Shown here: one piece after another, positions 45,052-55,914 of the stretch
Layout: each line of letters begins with the position of its first letter
Position numbering within the stretch: position 1 is the stretch's first letter
DNA from: Pseudomonadota bacterium
GTDB taxonomy: Bacteria; Pseudomonadota; Gammaproteobacteria; Arenicellales; UBA868
Reading direction: 5' to 3'
Length of the DNA: 64,000 nucleotides
Assembly (NCBI GenBank): GCA_018661145.1
Contig: JABJIU010000012.1
Location: 1-64,000 of the forward strand
The notes under the pieces: model-generated
What the model was told of the DNA's origin: nothing
The model's database searches: none
The model's input: the letters and a program-made list of their open reading frames with translations, nothing else
Made by a program: the position numbers and the translations under genes

Positions 45052-48000
45052 TCAATCGGGACAACCTTCAAGACCTCTACCCGCTTGCCCCGATGCAGGA
45101 GGGTATGCTGTTCAGCTGGCTGATGGCGCCTGAATCCAATGCCTATCGTGAGCAAATTGTTTACCGCCTGCGCGGGCCCCTGGACATCTTACGCTTCGAA
45201 AAGGCATGGAAGGCACTGGCCCAACGCCACGACATTCTACGAACAGTTTTTGTTCACGACAAAGCCGATCGCCCGCTTCAAATGGTGCTCAAGGAGGTCG
45301 ATGTCGGGTTTCGTACAGAGGACCTAAGAGGCCAGAAGCGCGAACAACGGGCGACGCACGCTTTGGCCTGCCGTCAGTTGGAGCGCGAACAACCTTTCGA
45401 CCTAGCGCGGGAGTTGTCGTCACGCGTCACAGTAATTCGATTATCCGAGAATGAATTTGAGGTCGTATGGACTTTCCATCACATCATTCTCGACGGCTGG
45501 AGTGTCGGCTTGCTAATGGCCGACCTCCTGCGCCTTTATGCGGGCATTGCGCTTGCGCCGACACCAAAACCCTATAGCCATTATATCAAATGGCTGGAGG
45601 CCCGGGACCAAGCGGCCAGCAGAGAGTTCTGGTGTGAAAGCCTTGCCGGCTACGCGGGTCAGGCAACCCTCCCCTCATCACGCCCCGGCTTCACTTCGCC
45701 CGACTACGAAGCCGCAACAACGACCTTCAACTTCGAGCCGGACGAGACCGCAGGGTTAGAACGCTTCGCCCGCGAACAAGGCGTCACCACAGGTGCTTTG
45801 ACACACGCCCTCTGGGCCATACTACTTAGTCGCTATCAGTCATTCGGCAAAGACATGTCGGGCGGTCACGATCTGGTATTGGGGACGGTGGTATCCGGTC
45901 GCCCGCCGTCACTTTCGGGCGTAGACACTATGGTGGGTCTGTTCACGAACACCGTCCCGTTGCGCCTCAAATTCTCAGATGATGATACTTTGGCGGAGGT
46001 TCTTTCACGAGTGCAGGACGGCATGCTGGCGGTTCAAGAGCATGCCTACCTCCCGCTCGCCGAGCTGCAATCCAAGTCGGGTATGGTAGAGCATGTCATC
46101 GCATACGAGAACTACCCGCGGGACCAGCAAATATCGGCGTCTGTCTCAGCCGGTGAATTTGGCTTCCAAGTAGAATCGGTCGAGGCGCTCGAACAGACGC
46201 CATATGATCTCAACGTCGTTTTTGTTCCCGGCGAGCGGCTCCACGTCACATTCTACTTCAACTCATCGCACTACAGTTATCAGCAGATAGAGCGACTCTT
46301 TGAGCAGCTGCGCACGCTTGCGTTAGCGATAGAGTCGTCACCACGCGCAAAAATTCGTGACCTCGACTTACTTCCAAAGCCGGAACGGGCCCTCCTAGCA
46401 ACCTTCACTAACGATCGTATCGACCGAGCCGGTCCAAAGACTATCAGCGCCTCCGTTGCCCAGCACATTCAGGCGACGCCCGACGCGCCGGCGATTATAG
46501 TCGGCGACAAGGTTCTTACCTACGAACAGCTTGACAGGCGGGTCGCACAGCTCGGCAGAGTTTTGTGCAAGGAGTTTGGCTTGGCTGCCGGGATGCGGGT
46601 AGCAGTAGCAGTCGAACGCGGACCGGAAACCCCGATCGCTTGGCTCGCAATTATGCGAGCGGGCGGAGTCTATGTTCCCATCGATCCGGATTTTCCGGCA
46701 GAACGCACGGCGTTTATGGTCAAGGACAGTAATTGCGCCATGGTTCTAACCGGTGCTGCGCACCTGCAAACACTGCGCGCCACTCTGAAGGACGTGGCTG
46801 TCCATGACATCCGCTCGCTGGCAGCGGCCGGCGCGATAGAACCGGTGCATGACGATCGCATGGTCGATGAAAGCGCCTACGTAATCTACACGTCCGGCTC
46901 TACCGGCCTTCCCAAGGGTGTTGCTGTAGGTCATCTTGGCGTACTGAACGTTGTCGCCCACATGGGCGAGCTTTACCCGATCGGGCTGGGTGATCGAGTA
47001 GTGTTCTTCGCATCACCATCATTCGATGCCTCCATCTGGGAAATGTGTATCGCGCTCTGCCATGGAGCCACGCTCGTGATTGCGGACCAGGCAACCGTAG
47101 CCGATCCAGGCCGCTTTGGTGCTTTCCTGCGTCACCACGGCTGCACAGTTACGATCCTGCCGCCGTCTTATGTGCGCCTTCTAGAACTGGAGGATCTCTC
47201 GGCGCTAAAGCTGTTGGCGACCGGCGGAGAGGCAACGGATACGGTCACTGCAGCTCGGCTCAGCGGTAGGCTCCTCTACGCCAATCTGTACGGACCGACA
47301 GAAACCAGCATCATGGTCACTTCCCACGTGGTGTCACCGCGCACGCGCTACACGCGCTCGGTGCCAATCGGTGCCCCCATACCCAACGTCGAAGCGCTGG
47401 TGTTGGACCAGGAAAACAGACTAGTGCCGATCGGCGCCCCTGGCGAATTATGCGTAGCGGGGGTCAACGTTGCGCTGGGTTACCTCAATCGCCCGGAACT
47501 CAACGCTGAACGGTTCCCCCCGCATCCGATGGACGACGGACAGAGCATGTATCGGACAGGCGACATAGTTCGATGGCTGGACGATGGGACGCTGGAACTC
47601 GTCGGGCGAGTGGACGATCAGGTAAAGGTCCGCGGTCATCGGGTTGAACTCGGCGAAGTACAGGCAGCCCTCCTCTCCTGCCCCGGGGTCCTCCAGGCGG
47701 CTGTCACGGCAGACCAATCCCCGGAGAGGACAGGCGAACTGAGTGCCTACATCGTTTCGCGCGCAGACCTGTCGTCCGCAGAGATTAGAAAGTATTTGCA
47801 GCGTACACTCCCGGAGTACATGATTCCCTCGCTGATCTCGTTCCTGAGTGAGTTGCCGCTGACGACCCAAGGCAAGCTGGATCGCGCAGCCTTGCCGGAG
47901 ATCTACCCCCATCGCCAGTCCCCGTCACCAACGGAAGTATCGTTCAACCCGCTGGAGACAAAGCTCCTGGATATCTGGCGCGAGGTCCACGGCACCCCCA

Positions 48001-51000
48001 ATGCCGGCGTCAACGAGAGTTTCCTTGACCTAGGCGGGCATAGCCTCACTGCTATTCGCCTTGCTGTGGAGATACGCAAGCGGATCGGCTATGAGGTTGG
48101 AGTGCGCGACATTTTCCTGCACCCGACCGTGGCCGATCTTGCACTGGCGTTGCATGGCGGCAACACGTCGATCGAAGCATCTATCCCGCGCATCCCGGAC
48201 GCGCCGCACTATGCTGTATCTGCCGCGCAGCATCGGCTTTGGCTCATACACAACCTTGGCGGTGACCCGGTCGCCTACAACGTCTCTGGAGCGTTTTCTA
48301 TTCAGGGACCGGTTGACGTAGAAGCCCTAAAGCGCGCTTGCTTTCACTTACTTGCCCGCCATGAAGCACTGCGGACCACCTACAGCCAGCACGACGGACA
48401 GCCGAGGCAGCAGCTTTGCCCGCCCGCTGACGACACGCTTGTTAGCACGGACGTAACAACCGCGTCCAACCCGCACGCAGAAGCCATGGCCCTATTCCAG
48501 CAGCTCAGCGAACAAACGTTCGACCTGGTACACGGTCCCCTGATCAGGATGCGGCTGGTAAAAGAGGGACATGAACACCACCTACTCATCGTCGTCCTCC
48601 ACCACATTGTCGCGGATGGCTGGTCAGTGGACATCATCATCCGTGAGCTTTCAGCGCTTTACGCGGCGAAAACGCAAGGAACTGATGACGGACTCCCCCC
48701 CCTCAGCGTGCAGTATCGCGACGTCTCGGCGTGGCTCAACGCACGGCCGATGACGGAACATGCCAACTACTGGCGCAGTAAGCTTGGTGGCCGCTTGGCC
48801 CAGCTCGAACTACCCCTGGATAGACCTCGGCCCCCGACGCGCACCTTTCGAGGGACAACCCACCGCTACGAGATCCCCGACCACGTCGTCCGAAACCTTC
48901 GGGTATTAGCCCGATCGGCGAACGCCACCCCTTTCATGGTGCTCGTCGCCGTCGTAAAAATACTGCTATCCCGCTACTCAGGGCAAAGCGACATATTGGT
49001 CGGACACCCTGTCGCGGGGCGCGACCATTCGGACCTGAAGGATCAGGTAGGTTTTTTCGTCAACACCATTGTGCTGCGCGACGAGGTTAGAGCGGACCAA
49101 GCCTTCTCGGTCTTTCTGGCCGAAATCCGGCAGACGGTGCTGGAAGGGATCGAACATCAGGCCTACCCTTTCGACCAGCTGATAGAGGAACTGGGCGCCG
49201 TGCGGACGCCCAGCAGGCACCCAGTCTTCGACGTGATGGTCTCCTACGAGGGCTCGCCGTCCGGCATCTTGGAACTTCCAGGCCTGCAGGTTGAGCCTGT
49301 CGACATAACCTCCCGGACAAGTAAATTTGATCTGCTCTTTGCGTTCAACGAGACCGCCGCCTCAATACACGCGGCGATCGAGTACTCAACGGACGTCTTC
49401 AACACATCCACCGTCGAGCGCATGTGGGGTCATCTGTTGACCCTTCTCGAAGCTGCGACAGCAGCGCCGCAGACAATCCTCCAACTCCTTCCCATGCTAA
49501 CCGGTGAGGAGCATTCACCGATACAACTTGGCGAGCCGACGCTGAGCGCGACCAGCACGGATGACAGTCTCGTCTCGCGCATCGAGCGTGCAATCGCGAC
49601 CTGCGCAGAGACCACCGCCGTGGTGTGTGGTGATGTTCGGCTCAGCTATCGCCAACTCGACAAACGGACCAGCGCACTCGCGCGGCGACTGGTGGCAGCC
49701 GGAGTGGTGCGCGATGTTCCCGTCGGGCTATATATAGACCGGTCTGTGGACATGCTCACAGGCATCATCGGCATCCTCAAAAGCGGTGGTGCCTACTTGC
49801 CACTCGACCCAAGCCTGCCGCCCCATCGTCTTCGCTCAATGCTTAACGACGCTGGCGCGACAATAGTAGTCAGCCACACTCGACTAGCATCGGAGGCTTC
49901 GCCGCTTGGGGCTCGGGTCATGCTTCTGGATAGCACCGGCTCCGAGGCTGACCACGTCCCCCTGCCCCTGGTAGGCGCCGTTAACCTTGCCTACGTTATG
50001 TTCACATCAGGATCTACCGGTAGGCCAAACGGGGTCATGGTAGAACATCGCAACGTGCTCGCACTGCTGGATGCGTACGAAAAACTGGCGCCCGCGCAGG
50101 CAGAATTGTCCGGCGCTGCACTTTGTCCATTTGGTTTTGACGTCTCCGTATGGGAAATATTCTCGGTGCTCACACACGCCGGCACGCTGCATCTGCTTGC
50201 CAGAGAAGATGCTGCAAACGGGCTTAGGCTGGTCGAGTACCTGCACAAACAGGGTATATCGAGCGCTTACGTGCCTCCTGCTCTGGTCGACGAGGTGGCA
50301 AAAGCCATCGCGGAAAGCGGCCGCTCGTCATTAAATCGATTGCTGGTCGGCGTGGAGCCGATTCTCCAGGACACTCTCGACCGGCTCCGAACCACCGTTC
50401 CTGGGCTGCGTATAGTGAACGGCTACGGCCCAACGGAAGCAACGGTCTGCGCCACGTTTCTGCTTTACGAGGGCCGCCCAGGTTCGGATACCCCCACACC
50501 TATCGGCACTGCCGCTGCTGGGTATGAAGTACATATCCTCAATGCAGACATGGAGCCTGTGCCAAAAGGCGTGGCCGGCGAGATCTTCGTTGGCGGCGCC
50601 GGCCTCTCGCGTGGATACGCCGGCAATGCCCCTCTAACCGCACAGCGATTTATTCCCAACCCCTTTGCGCGCTTGGCTGGAAAACGCCTTTACAGAACCG
50701 GCGATCTGGCGCGAATTCTGGCCGACGGCAACATCCAGTTCCTCGGGCGCAGAGACCAGCAGATGAAGCTGCGGGGCATGCGTATTGAGCCAGGTGAGAT
50801 CGAATACATCTTGTGCACTAGCTCGGCCGTACTTGAAGCCGCAGTGATGCTCCAGGACGCGCCGACCGGCGACAAGCAGCTGGTGGCGTATGTCGCGGGA
50901 GGCATCACTGGTGAGCAAGTGCCTCAGCTTCGAGCGCTGCTGAAGACGAAACTCCCCGAATACATGATCCCTGCGGCGTTCGTAGCGGTCCCGTCGCTGC

Positions 51001-54000
51001 CACGGACGATCAACGGGAAGGTGGACCGCGCTGCCCTCCACTTGCCCGCCACCCCCCTGCTTGCGCCACAGACCGCGGCTGGCCCACTGACCGCTACAGA
51101 GGAACGGCTGCTCGTCTTGTGGTCGGAAGTACTTCAAGTGGAACACCTCGGATGCGACGACGACTTCTTCGAGTTGGGAGGACACTCTCTGCTCGCGACA
51201 CGGTTGCTGGGCCGAGTACACGAGGCCACGGGGATTGAGTTGCCGTTACGGCAACTGTTCGAAGGGCGAACGATTCGCGAAACGGCAGCTTACCTGGATG
51301 CGCTCAACTCCGAAAAGCGCGACGAGCCGTCGCGGGTGCCGATAGATCCTGTCCGTCGCGACGCCACGCTGCGGCTGTCCTATGCACAGGAGCGTTTGTG
51401 GTTCCTCGAGCAGCTCGAACCCGGTTCAGCTTACAACGTCCCGGCCATTCTCGAACTAGACGGAGAGCTTGAACCCAAACGATTGGAGCAAGCCTTTAAC
51501 ACGGTCATCGACCACCACGAGGTTCTGAGAACGAGCTTCATCTCCATCGATGGACAGCCGGCCCAGGAAATCCTCGCCAGCCGGCCCGTTTCTATCCCCT
51601 GTCACGATCTCGGCAACCTCGACCAATCCTTGCAATCGGCCGAAGTGCGGCACCGCGCTGAGGCTCTTTCGTCTAGCCCCTTCGATCTAGTCAATGACGC
51701 GCTGGTTCGAGCGATCCTGCTGCGGCTTGCTCCGCAGCGACATGTCCTGCTGCTTTCGATCCATCACATCGTCGTGGACGGTTGGTCAATGAACGTTCTC
51801 TTAAAAGACTTGAGTGCCAGCTACAGAGGAAAGGCGCTTGCCCGACTACCGCTCCAATACGCCGACTTTGCGGCTTGGCAAAGGCATAAGGGGTACGAAG
51901 GGATGCTGGCAAGACAGGTCGATTACTGGCGCCACCGGCTCGCCGACCTGCCGCCGCTCCTTCCGCTTCCCATCGACCACCCACGCGAAACGGAGCGAAC
52001 AAGGAAGGCCGCCATCGAGCGGTTCATGATTGGAACCGAGCTGGTATGCGCAGTGAAGTCACGAGCCAGTGAATTACAAGTCACGCCTTTCATGATGACG
52101 CTGGCCGCTCTGGGGGCCTTGCTTGCGCGGACTACCGGTCAGAAAGACATTCCCATTGGCACGCCAATCGCGAACCGCACTCGCGCCGAGCTCGAGGACC
52201 AGATCGGGTTCTTTGCCAACACGATTGTTGTTCGCCTCGACCTGGAAGACAATCCAAGCTACGCCGACCTCGTCAGGCGAACCCGCGAAGCGACCGTTGA
52301 TGCCTATGCACATCAAGATGCGCCGTTCGAGCAGATCGTTAGCGCCCTCCAGCCTGAGCGAAGCCTAAGCCATACACCTTTGTTCCAGGTGCTCTTCATC
52401 ATGCAACACGAGGAGACATATTCTGCCTCGCTGCCCGGCCTGCAGGTTCGCTCTCTCCCACAGCCAGCAACGACAGCAAAGTTCGACCTGACCGTCGCGC
52501 TCGAAGAGAGGAACGGGACGTATACGGGTGCCATCGAATACGACAGTAGCCTTTTCGACCCCGGCACCGTTCGCTCGATGTGTTCACAGTTCCACACCCT
52601 GTTAGCCAGCGCAGTCGGCCACCCGGAAGAGCGCGTCAGTCGCCTGCCATTGCTGACCAATGCACAGCGTGAGGACATTGCCGAGCGGCAGACCGGAAAT
52701 GTAGCCGCTATATCCGAGGCTAAAACGGTAGGTGGGCTCTTCGCTGCCCAAGTCCAACGCACACCTCTTTCTGTTGCCATCGAAGATGGTTACACAAAAA
52801 CAACTTACGCAGAATTGGACGCACGAGCCTGTCGCCTGGCGCGCCATCTACGCAAACACGGCGCTGGACGGAATGTGCCAGTCGGCCTTTCTATTTCACG
52901 GAACACCGATGCTCTCGTGGGCCTCCTAGCCATCATCAAGGTCGGCGCAGGCGTGGTTCCGATCGATCCGTCTTATCCTTTAGAGCGCCAGTCGGCCATG
53001 CTCCGGGACGCAGGCGTATCGCTACTGGTCGGAATGAGCCTGCGGCAGCCAGCCGATACCATCGGCCCGGAGCACGTTGACCTACAGCACATTGACCTGC
53101 AGCGCGATGCAGCGCGCATTGCTGGGGAACCATACGAAGCGCTCCCGATAGAGAATACACCGGACGATCTCTTCTATTTATTGTTCACCTCCGGTTCTAC
53201 TGGCGTGCCCAAGGGCGTACAGGTCCCGCACCGCGTCATTACCAATCTGCTCGCGTGGGGAAGAACCGAAGACGATTTCGCAACACCCGCCCGCACGCTG
53301 CAGTTCACCTCCATGAGTTTCGACGTCTCGTTCCAAGAAATTTTCAGCTGCTGGGCCCATGGGGGGACGCTCGTCCTTATAGACGATGAACGGCGTCGTG
53401 ACTCGATGGCCCTGCTGGCTTTCCTCCAACAATATCGAATCGAGCGTCTGTTTGCGCCTTATGTCGCCCTCCAGGGACTGGCGGAGGCAGCGATCAACCA
53501 GCCTTACGATTGCCTGCCCACCTCCCTGAAGCAGATTGTAACCGCCGGGGAGCAGCTACGGACCACCCGCGCGCTAGTGCAGCTGTTCACGCGCCTGGAC
53601 GAATGCCGGCTGTATAACCACTACGGTCCAACCGAAACCCACGTCGTCACGGCCCATCGACTCAGCGGACCGCCATCAGAATGGCCGGCTCTGCCACCCA
53701 TCGGCCGGCCGCTCGCCGGCGTCAGGCTCTATCTGCTCGATGAGCAACAGAACCACGTTCCTGCTGGCGTAATCGGAGAGCTCCACGTTGGCGGCGTTGC
53801 GGTTGCCAGCGGCTACATCAACCGCCCCGGGCTGACGGCGGAACGCTTCCTGCCCGACCCGCACGGTGACGGAAGCCTAATGTACCGCACAGGCGACCTC
53901 GCGCGGCACCGCACCGATGGCTGCTACGAATTCTGTGGGAGAGCCGACGCGCAGATCAAAGTTCGTGGATTTCGTGTTGAACCCGGCGAGATCGAAGTTG

Positions 54001-55886
54001 CACTCATGCAGCACGAAAACATCGGTCAGGCGGTTGTCACGCTCAACTCCGGCAAAGGTCAGGATCGCCTGGTAGCCCACGTTTGCCCGAGCCCTGGCGC
54101 GGAGATCAATGTTGTCGAACTGCGCCAACATATAGCCAGCCTACTGCCTGAATACATGATTCCGTCTGCCTTCTCGATCCTGTCCAGCATACCGCTGACT
54201 GCAACCGGCAAGGTCGATCGAATACGGTTGCCGGATGCGGAGGCTGCACCTGAGCGACAGCGCATACCGCCCGAGACCGCTACCGAGCGCGCCCTCGCAG
54301 AGATATTCGAGCAAGTGCTGGAAGTGAATGATCTCGGAGTGACCGACAATTTCTTTGAACTCGGCGGGCACTCACTTCTTGCGACGCGCCTCATTTCGCG
54401 TATCCTCGGTACTTTCGGAGCACAACTCGCACTGAGAAGCCTGTTCGAGGCACCGACGATCAGGGAGCTCGCACGGGTCATCGAGGCTGCTAACACCAAC
54501 GCGATGCCCGAAGCAGTAATGAGTGTCGAACGGACCTACCCGCTACCACTCTCGTACGCGCAGGAACGACTCTGGTATCTGGACCGACTTTCGCCCGGGG
54601 CCGGCTACAACATGCCAGCAGCGCTTCGGCTTCAGGGGCCTCTTAATCTAAACGCACTTCAGGGCGCATTTGACGCCATAATTGAACGGCACGAGGTCCT
54701 TAGAACACGTTTTGTCGAGCAAGCGGGCGTTCCCGTTCAGTGCGTGGATACCGAGCAGGCCGTCGAAATAAAAATGATTTCGTTGCGGTCTGGCAACCCG
54801 GACGAGCGCGCGGCAGAAGTGCGTCGGCTTGCAGAGACGCAAGCAGGCACGCCCTTCGAACTCGCCAAGGGGCCGCTTCTCCGTCTGACCCTCCTCGACC
54901 TCGGTCAGAGAGAACACGTCCTGATCATTGTGCTGCACCATATTATTGCCGATGGCTGGTCCATATCGGTGCTGACCCGCGAGCTGGTCGCCTTCTACGT
55001 CGCGCTTTCTAGAGGCGTTCCTCACGTGCTACCTCCATTGCCACTCCAGTACGGCGATTTCTCCTGCTGGCAACGAGGAACGCAGACCACTCGAATACTG
55101 GAGTTACAACGGGAGTATTGGGCCGACAAACTGAAAGGTGCCGTCCCAGCCATTGCGTTGCCCGTGAGCAGGCAACGTGTCGGCAGGTCCGACATGAGCG
55201 GGGCAACCGTTGCGTTCGAGCTACCCCAAGAACTTGGCGACGCCGTCAGGGTTCACGCACAGGCCACTAAAACAACCGTCTACGCAACGCTCCTGAGCGC
55301 CTTTCTCGCACTACTCTTTCGCATCAGCGGGCAGTCTGATCTGACCATTGGCACGCCAGTGGGTCATCGCCCGCGACCTGAATTCGAACCTCTTATTGGA
55401 CTATTTCTGAACATGCTGCCCCTTCGAGTTCGCTGTGACGCGAACATGAGTCTTGCTGGATTGTGCGACGCGGTCCATGCGACTGCACTTGATGCCTTCG
55501 CTCAAGGCGACCTGCCCTTCGAGCAAATAGTGAATGCTGCAGAAACCAATAGAGAATCCACCCAATCGCCGCTATTCAACGTAGTGTTCGTGATGCAGAA
55601 CGCACCAAGCACTGAACTGGTTCTGGATGGCATCGACATCACACCCGTCGAATTCGAATCCGTGGTGGCCAAGTACGACATCACGCTGGCGCTCAAGGAT
55701 TCGGGCGGCTGCATCTCTGGTGGGCTTGAGTACGCAACCGACATACTCGACCTCGGAACAGCTAAACAATTGGTCGATGCGTTCATCGAGGTGGTAAACG
55801 CCATGACCAACGACCCGTCTGCACTTCTGATGGATCGATCAACCAACCTAAACCAAGCCGTCGACGACGAGGACTTCACATTTTGA
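45048..55886 (+). CDS. NRPS C-A-PCP-C-A-PCP-C-A(Pro)-PCP-C, ends in an orphan C domain
   Basis: Trimodular NRPS of 3612 residues plus an extra terminal C domain. C1 about 1-440 (HHIILDG, H144/H145; YPLAPMQEGML entry, fitting a D-Gln donor). A1 about 455-950, code DAWIAGLIMK, not assignable, pocket hydrophobic. PCP1 S999. C2 about 1040-1480 (H1185/H1186). A2 about 1495-2000, code DVWYLGGVCK, not assignable; its A3 core reads TSGSTGRPNG with Asn1661 where Lys is nearly invariant. PCP2 S2047. C3 about 2100-2540 (H2239/H2240). A3 about 2555-3050, code DVQFVAHVVK, a proline code. PCP3 S3109. C4 about 3165-3600 (HHIIADG, H3297/H3298), complete, followed only by a short acidic tail. C4 has no A domain in cis and should join Pro to the Tyr carried by the separate termination protein at 58284-61673. 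C2-C4 have LCL-type entry motifs, so X, Y, Pro and Tyr should be L. Confidence 0.96.
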   Translation: MINRDNLQDLYPLAPMQEGMLFSWLMAPESNAYREQIVYRLRGPLDILRFEKAWKALAQRHDILRTVFVHDKADRPLQMVLKEVDVGFRTEDLRGQKREQRATHALACRQLEREQPFDLARELSSRVTVIRLSENEFEVVWTFHHIILDGWSVGLLMADLLRLYAGIALAPTPKPYSHYIKWLEARDQAASREFWCESLAGYAGQATLPSSRPGFTSPDYEAATTTFNFEPDETAGLERFAREQGVTTGALTHALWAILLSRYQSFGKDMSGGHDLVLGTVVSGRPPSLSGVDTMVGLFTNTVPLRLKFSDDDTLAEVLSRVQDGMLAVQEHAYLPLAELQSKSGMVEHVIAYENYPRDQQISASVSAGEFGFQVESVEALEQTPYDLNVVFVPGERLHVTFYFNSSHYSYQQIERLFEQLRTLALAIESSPRAKIRDLDLLPKPERALLATFTNDRIDRAGPKTISASVAQHIQATPDAPAIIVGDKVLTYEQLDRRVAQLGRVLCKEFGLAAGMRVAVAVERGPETPIAWLAIMRAGGVYVPIDPDFPAERTAFMVKDSNCAMVLTGAAHLQTLRATLKDVAVHDIRSLAAAGAIEPVHDDRMVDESAYVIYTSGSTGLPKGVAVGHLGVLNVVAHMGELYPIGLGDRVVFFASPSFDASIWEMCIALCHGATLVIADQATVADPGRFGAFLRHHGCTVTILPPSYVRLLELEDLSALKLLATGGEATDTVTAARLSGRLLYANLYGPTETSIMVTSHVVSPRTRYTRSVPIGAPIPNVEALVLDQENRLVPIGAPGELCVAGVNVALGYLNRPELNAERFPPHPMDDGQSMYRTGDIVRWLDDGTLELVGRVDDQVKVRGHRVELGEVQAALLSCPGVLQAAVTADQSPERTGELSAYIVSRADLSSAEIRKYLQRTLPEYMIPSLISFLSELPLTTQGKLDRAALPEIYPHRQSPSPTEVSFNPLETKLLDIWREVHGTPNAGVNESFLDLGGHSLTAIRLAVEIRKRIGYEVGVRDIFLHPTVADLALALHGGNTSIEASIPRIPDAPHYAVSAAQHRLWLIHNLGGDPVAYNVSGAFSIQGPVDVEALKRACFHLLARHEALRTTYSQHDGQPRQQLCPPADDTLVSTDVTTASNPHAEAMALFQQLSEQTFDLVHGPLIRMRLVKEGHEHHLLIVVLHHIVADGWSVDIIIRELSALYAAKTQGTDDGLPPLSVQYRDVSAWLNARPMTEHANYWRSKLGGRLAQLELPLDRPRPPTRTFRGTTHRYEIPDHVVRNLRVLARSANATPFMVLVAVVKILLSRYSGQSDILVGHPVAGRDHSDLKDQVGFFVNTIVLRDEVRADQAFSVFLAEIRQTVLEGIEHQAYPFDQLIEELGAVRTPSRHPVFDVMVSYEGSPSGILELPGLQVEPVDITSRTSKFDLLFAFNETAASIHAAIEYSTDVFNTSTVERMWGHLLTLLEAATAAPQTILQLLPMLTGEEHSPIQLGEPTLSATSTDDSLVSRIERAIATCAETTAVVCGDVRLSYRQLDKRTSALARRLVAAGVVRDVPVGLYIDRSVDMLTGIIGILKSGGAYLPLDPSLPPHRLRSMLNDAGATIVVSHTRLASEASPLGARVMLLDSTGSEADHVPLPLVGAVNLAYVMFTSGSTGRPNGVMVEHRNVLALLDAYEKLAPAQAELSGAALCPFGFDVSVWEIFSVLTHAGTLHLLAREDAANGLRLVEYLHKQGISSAYVPPALVDEVAKAIAESGRSSLNRLLVGVEPILQDTLDRLRTTVPGLRIVNGYGPTEATVCATFLLYEGRPGSDTPTPIGTAAAGYEVHILNADMEPVPKGVAGEIFVGGAGLSRGYAGNAPLTAQRFIPNPFARLAGKRLYRTGDLARILADGNIQFLGRRDQQMKLRGMRIEPGEIEYILCTSSAVLEAAVMLQDAPTGDKQLVAYVAGGITGEQVPQLRALLKTKLPEYMIPAAFVAVPSLPRTINGKVDRAALHLPATPLLAPQTAAGPLTATEERLLVLWSEVLQVEHLGCDDDFFELGGHSLLATRLLGRVHEATGIELPLRQLFEGRTIRETAAYLDALNSEKRDEPSRVPIDPVRRDATLRLSYAQERLWFLEQLEPGSAYNVPAILELDGELEPKRLEQAFNTVIDHHEVLRTSFISIDGQPAQEILASRPVSIPCHDLGNLDQSLQSAEVRHRAEALSSSPFDLVNDALVRAILLRLAPQRHVLLLSIHHIVVDGWSMNVLLKDLSASYRGKALARLPLQYADFAAWQRHKGYEGMLARQVDYWRHRLADLPPLLPLPIDHPRETERTRKAAIERFMIGTELVCAVKSRASELQVTPFMMTLAALGALLARTTGQKDIPIGTPIANRTRAELEDQIGFFANTIVVRLDLEDNPSYADLVRRTREATVDAYAHQDAPFEQIVSALQPERSLSHTPLFQVLFIMQHEETYSASLPGLQVRSLPQPATTAKFDLTVALEERNGTYTGAIEYDSSLFDPGTVRSMCSQFHTLLASAVGHPEERVSRLPLLTNAQREDIAERQTGNVAAISEAKTVGGLFAAQVQRTPLSVAIEDGYTKTTYAELDARACRLARHLRKHGAGRNVPVGLSISRNTDALVGLLAIIKVGAGVVPIDPSYPLERQSAMLRDAGVSLLVGMSLRQPADTIGPEHVDLQHIDLQRDAARIAGEPYEALPIENTPDDLFYLLFTSGSTGVPKGVQVPHRVITNLLAWGRTEDDFATPARTLQFTSMSFDVSFQEIFSCWAHGGTLVLIDDERRRDSMALLAFLQQYRIERLFAPYVALQGLAEAAINQPYDCLPTSLKQIVTAGEQLRTTRALVQLFTRLDECRLYNHYGPTETHVVTAHRLSGPPSEWPALPPIGRPLAGVRLYLLDEQQNHVPAGVIGELHVGGVAVASGYINRPGLTAERFLPDPHGDGSLMYRTGDLARHRTDGCYEFCGRADAQIKVRGFRVEPGEIEVALMQHENIGQAVVTLNSGKGQDRLVAHVCPSPGAEINVVELRQHIASLLPEYMIPSAFSILSSIPLTATGKVDRIRLPDAEAAPERQRIPPETATERALAEIFEQVLEVNDLGVTDNFFELGGHSLLATRLISRILGTFGAQLALRSLFEAPTIRELARVIEAANTNAMPEAVMSVERTYPLPLSYAQERLWYLDRLSPGAGYNMPAALRLQGPLNLNALQGAFDAIIERHEVLRTRFVEQAGVPVQCVDTEQAVEIKMISLRSGNPDERAAEVRRLAETQAGTPFELAKGPLLRLTLLDLGQREHVLIIVLHHIIADGWSISVLTRELVAFYVALSRGVPHVLPPLPLQYGDFSCWQRGTQTTRILELQREYWADKLKGAVPAIALPVSRQRVGRSDMSGATVAFELPQELGDAVRVHAQATKTTVYATLLSAFLALLFRISGQSDLTIGTPVGHRPRPEFEPLIGLFLNMLPLRVRCDANMSLAGLCDAVHATALDAFAQGDLPFEQIVNAAETNRESTQSPLFNVVFVMQNAPSTELVLDGIDITPVEFESVVAKYDITLALKDSGGCISGGLEYATDILDLGTAKQLVDAFIEVVNAMTNDPSALLMDRSTNLNQAVDDEDFTF

Positions 55887-55914
55887 ACTTTAGCAGCGCA
55901 CGAGGTGCAAAGAG

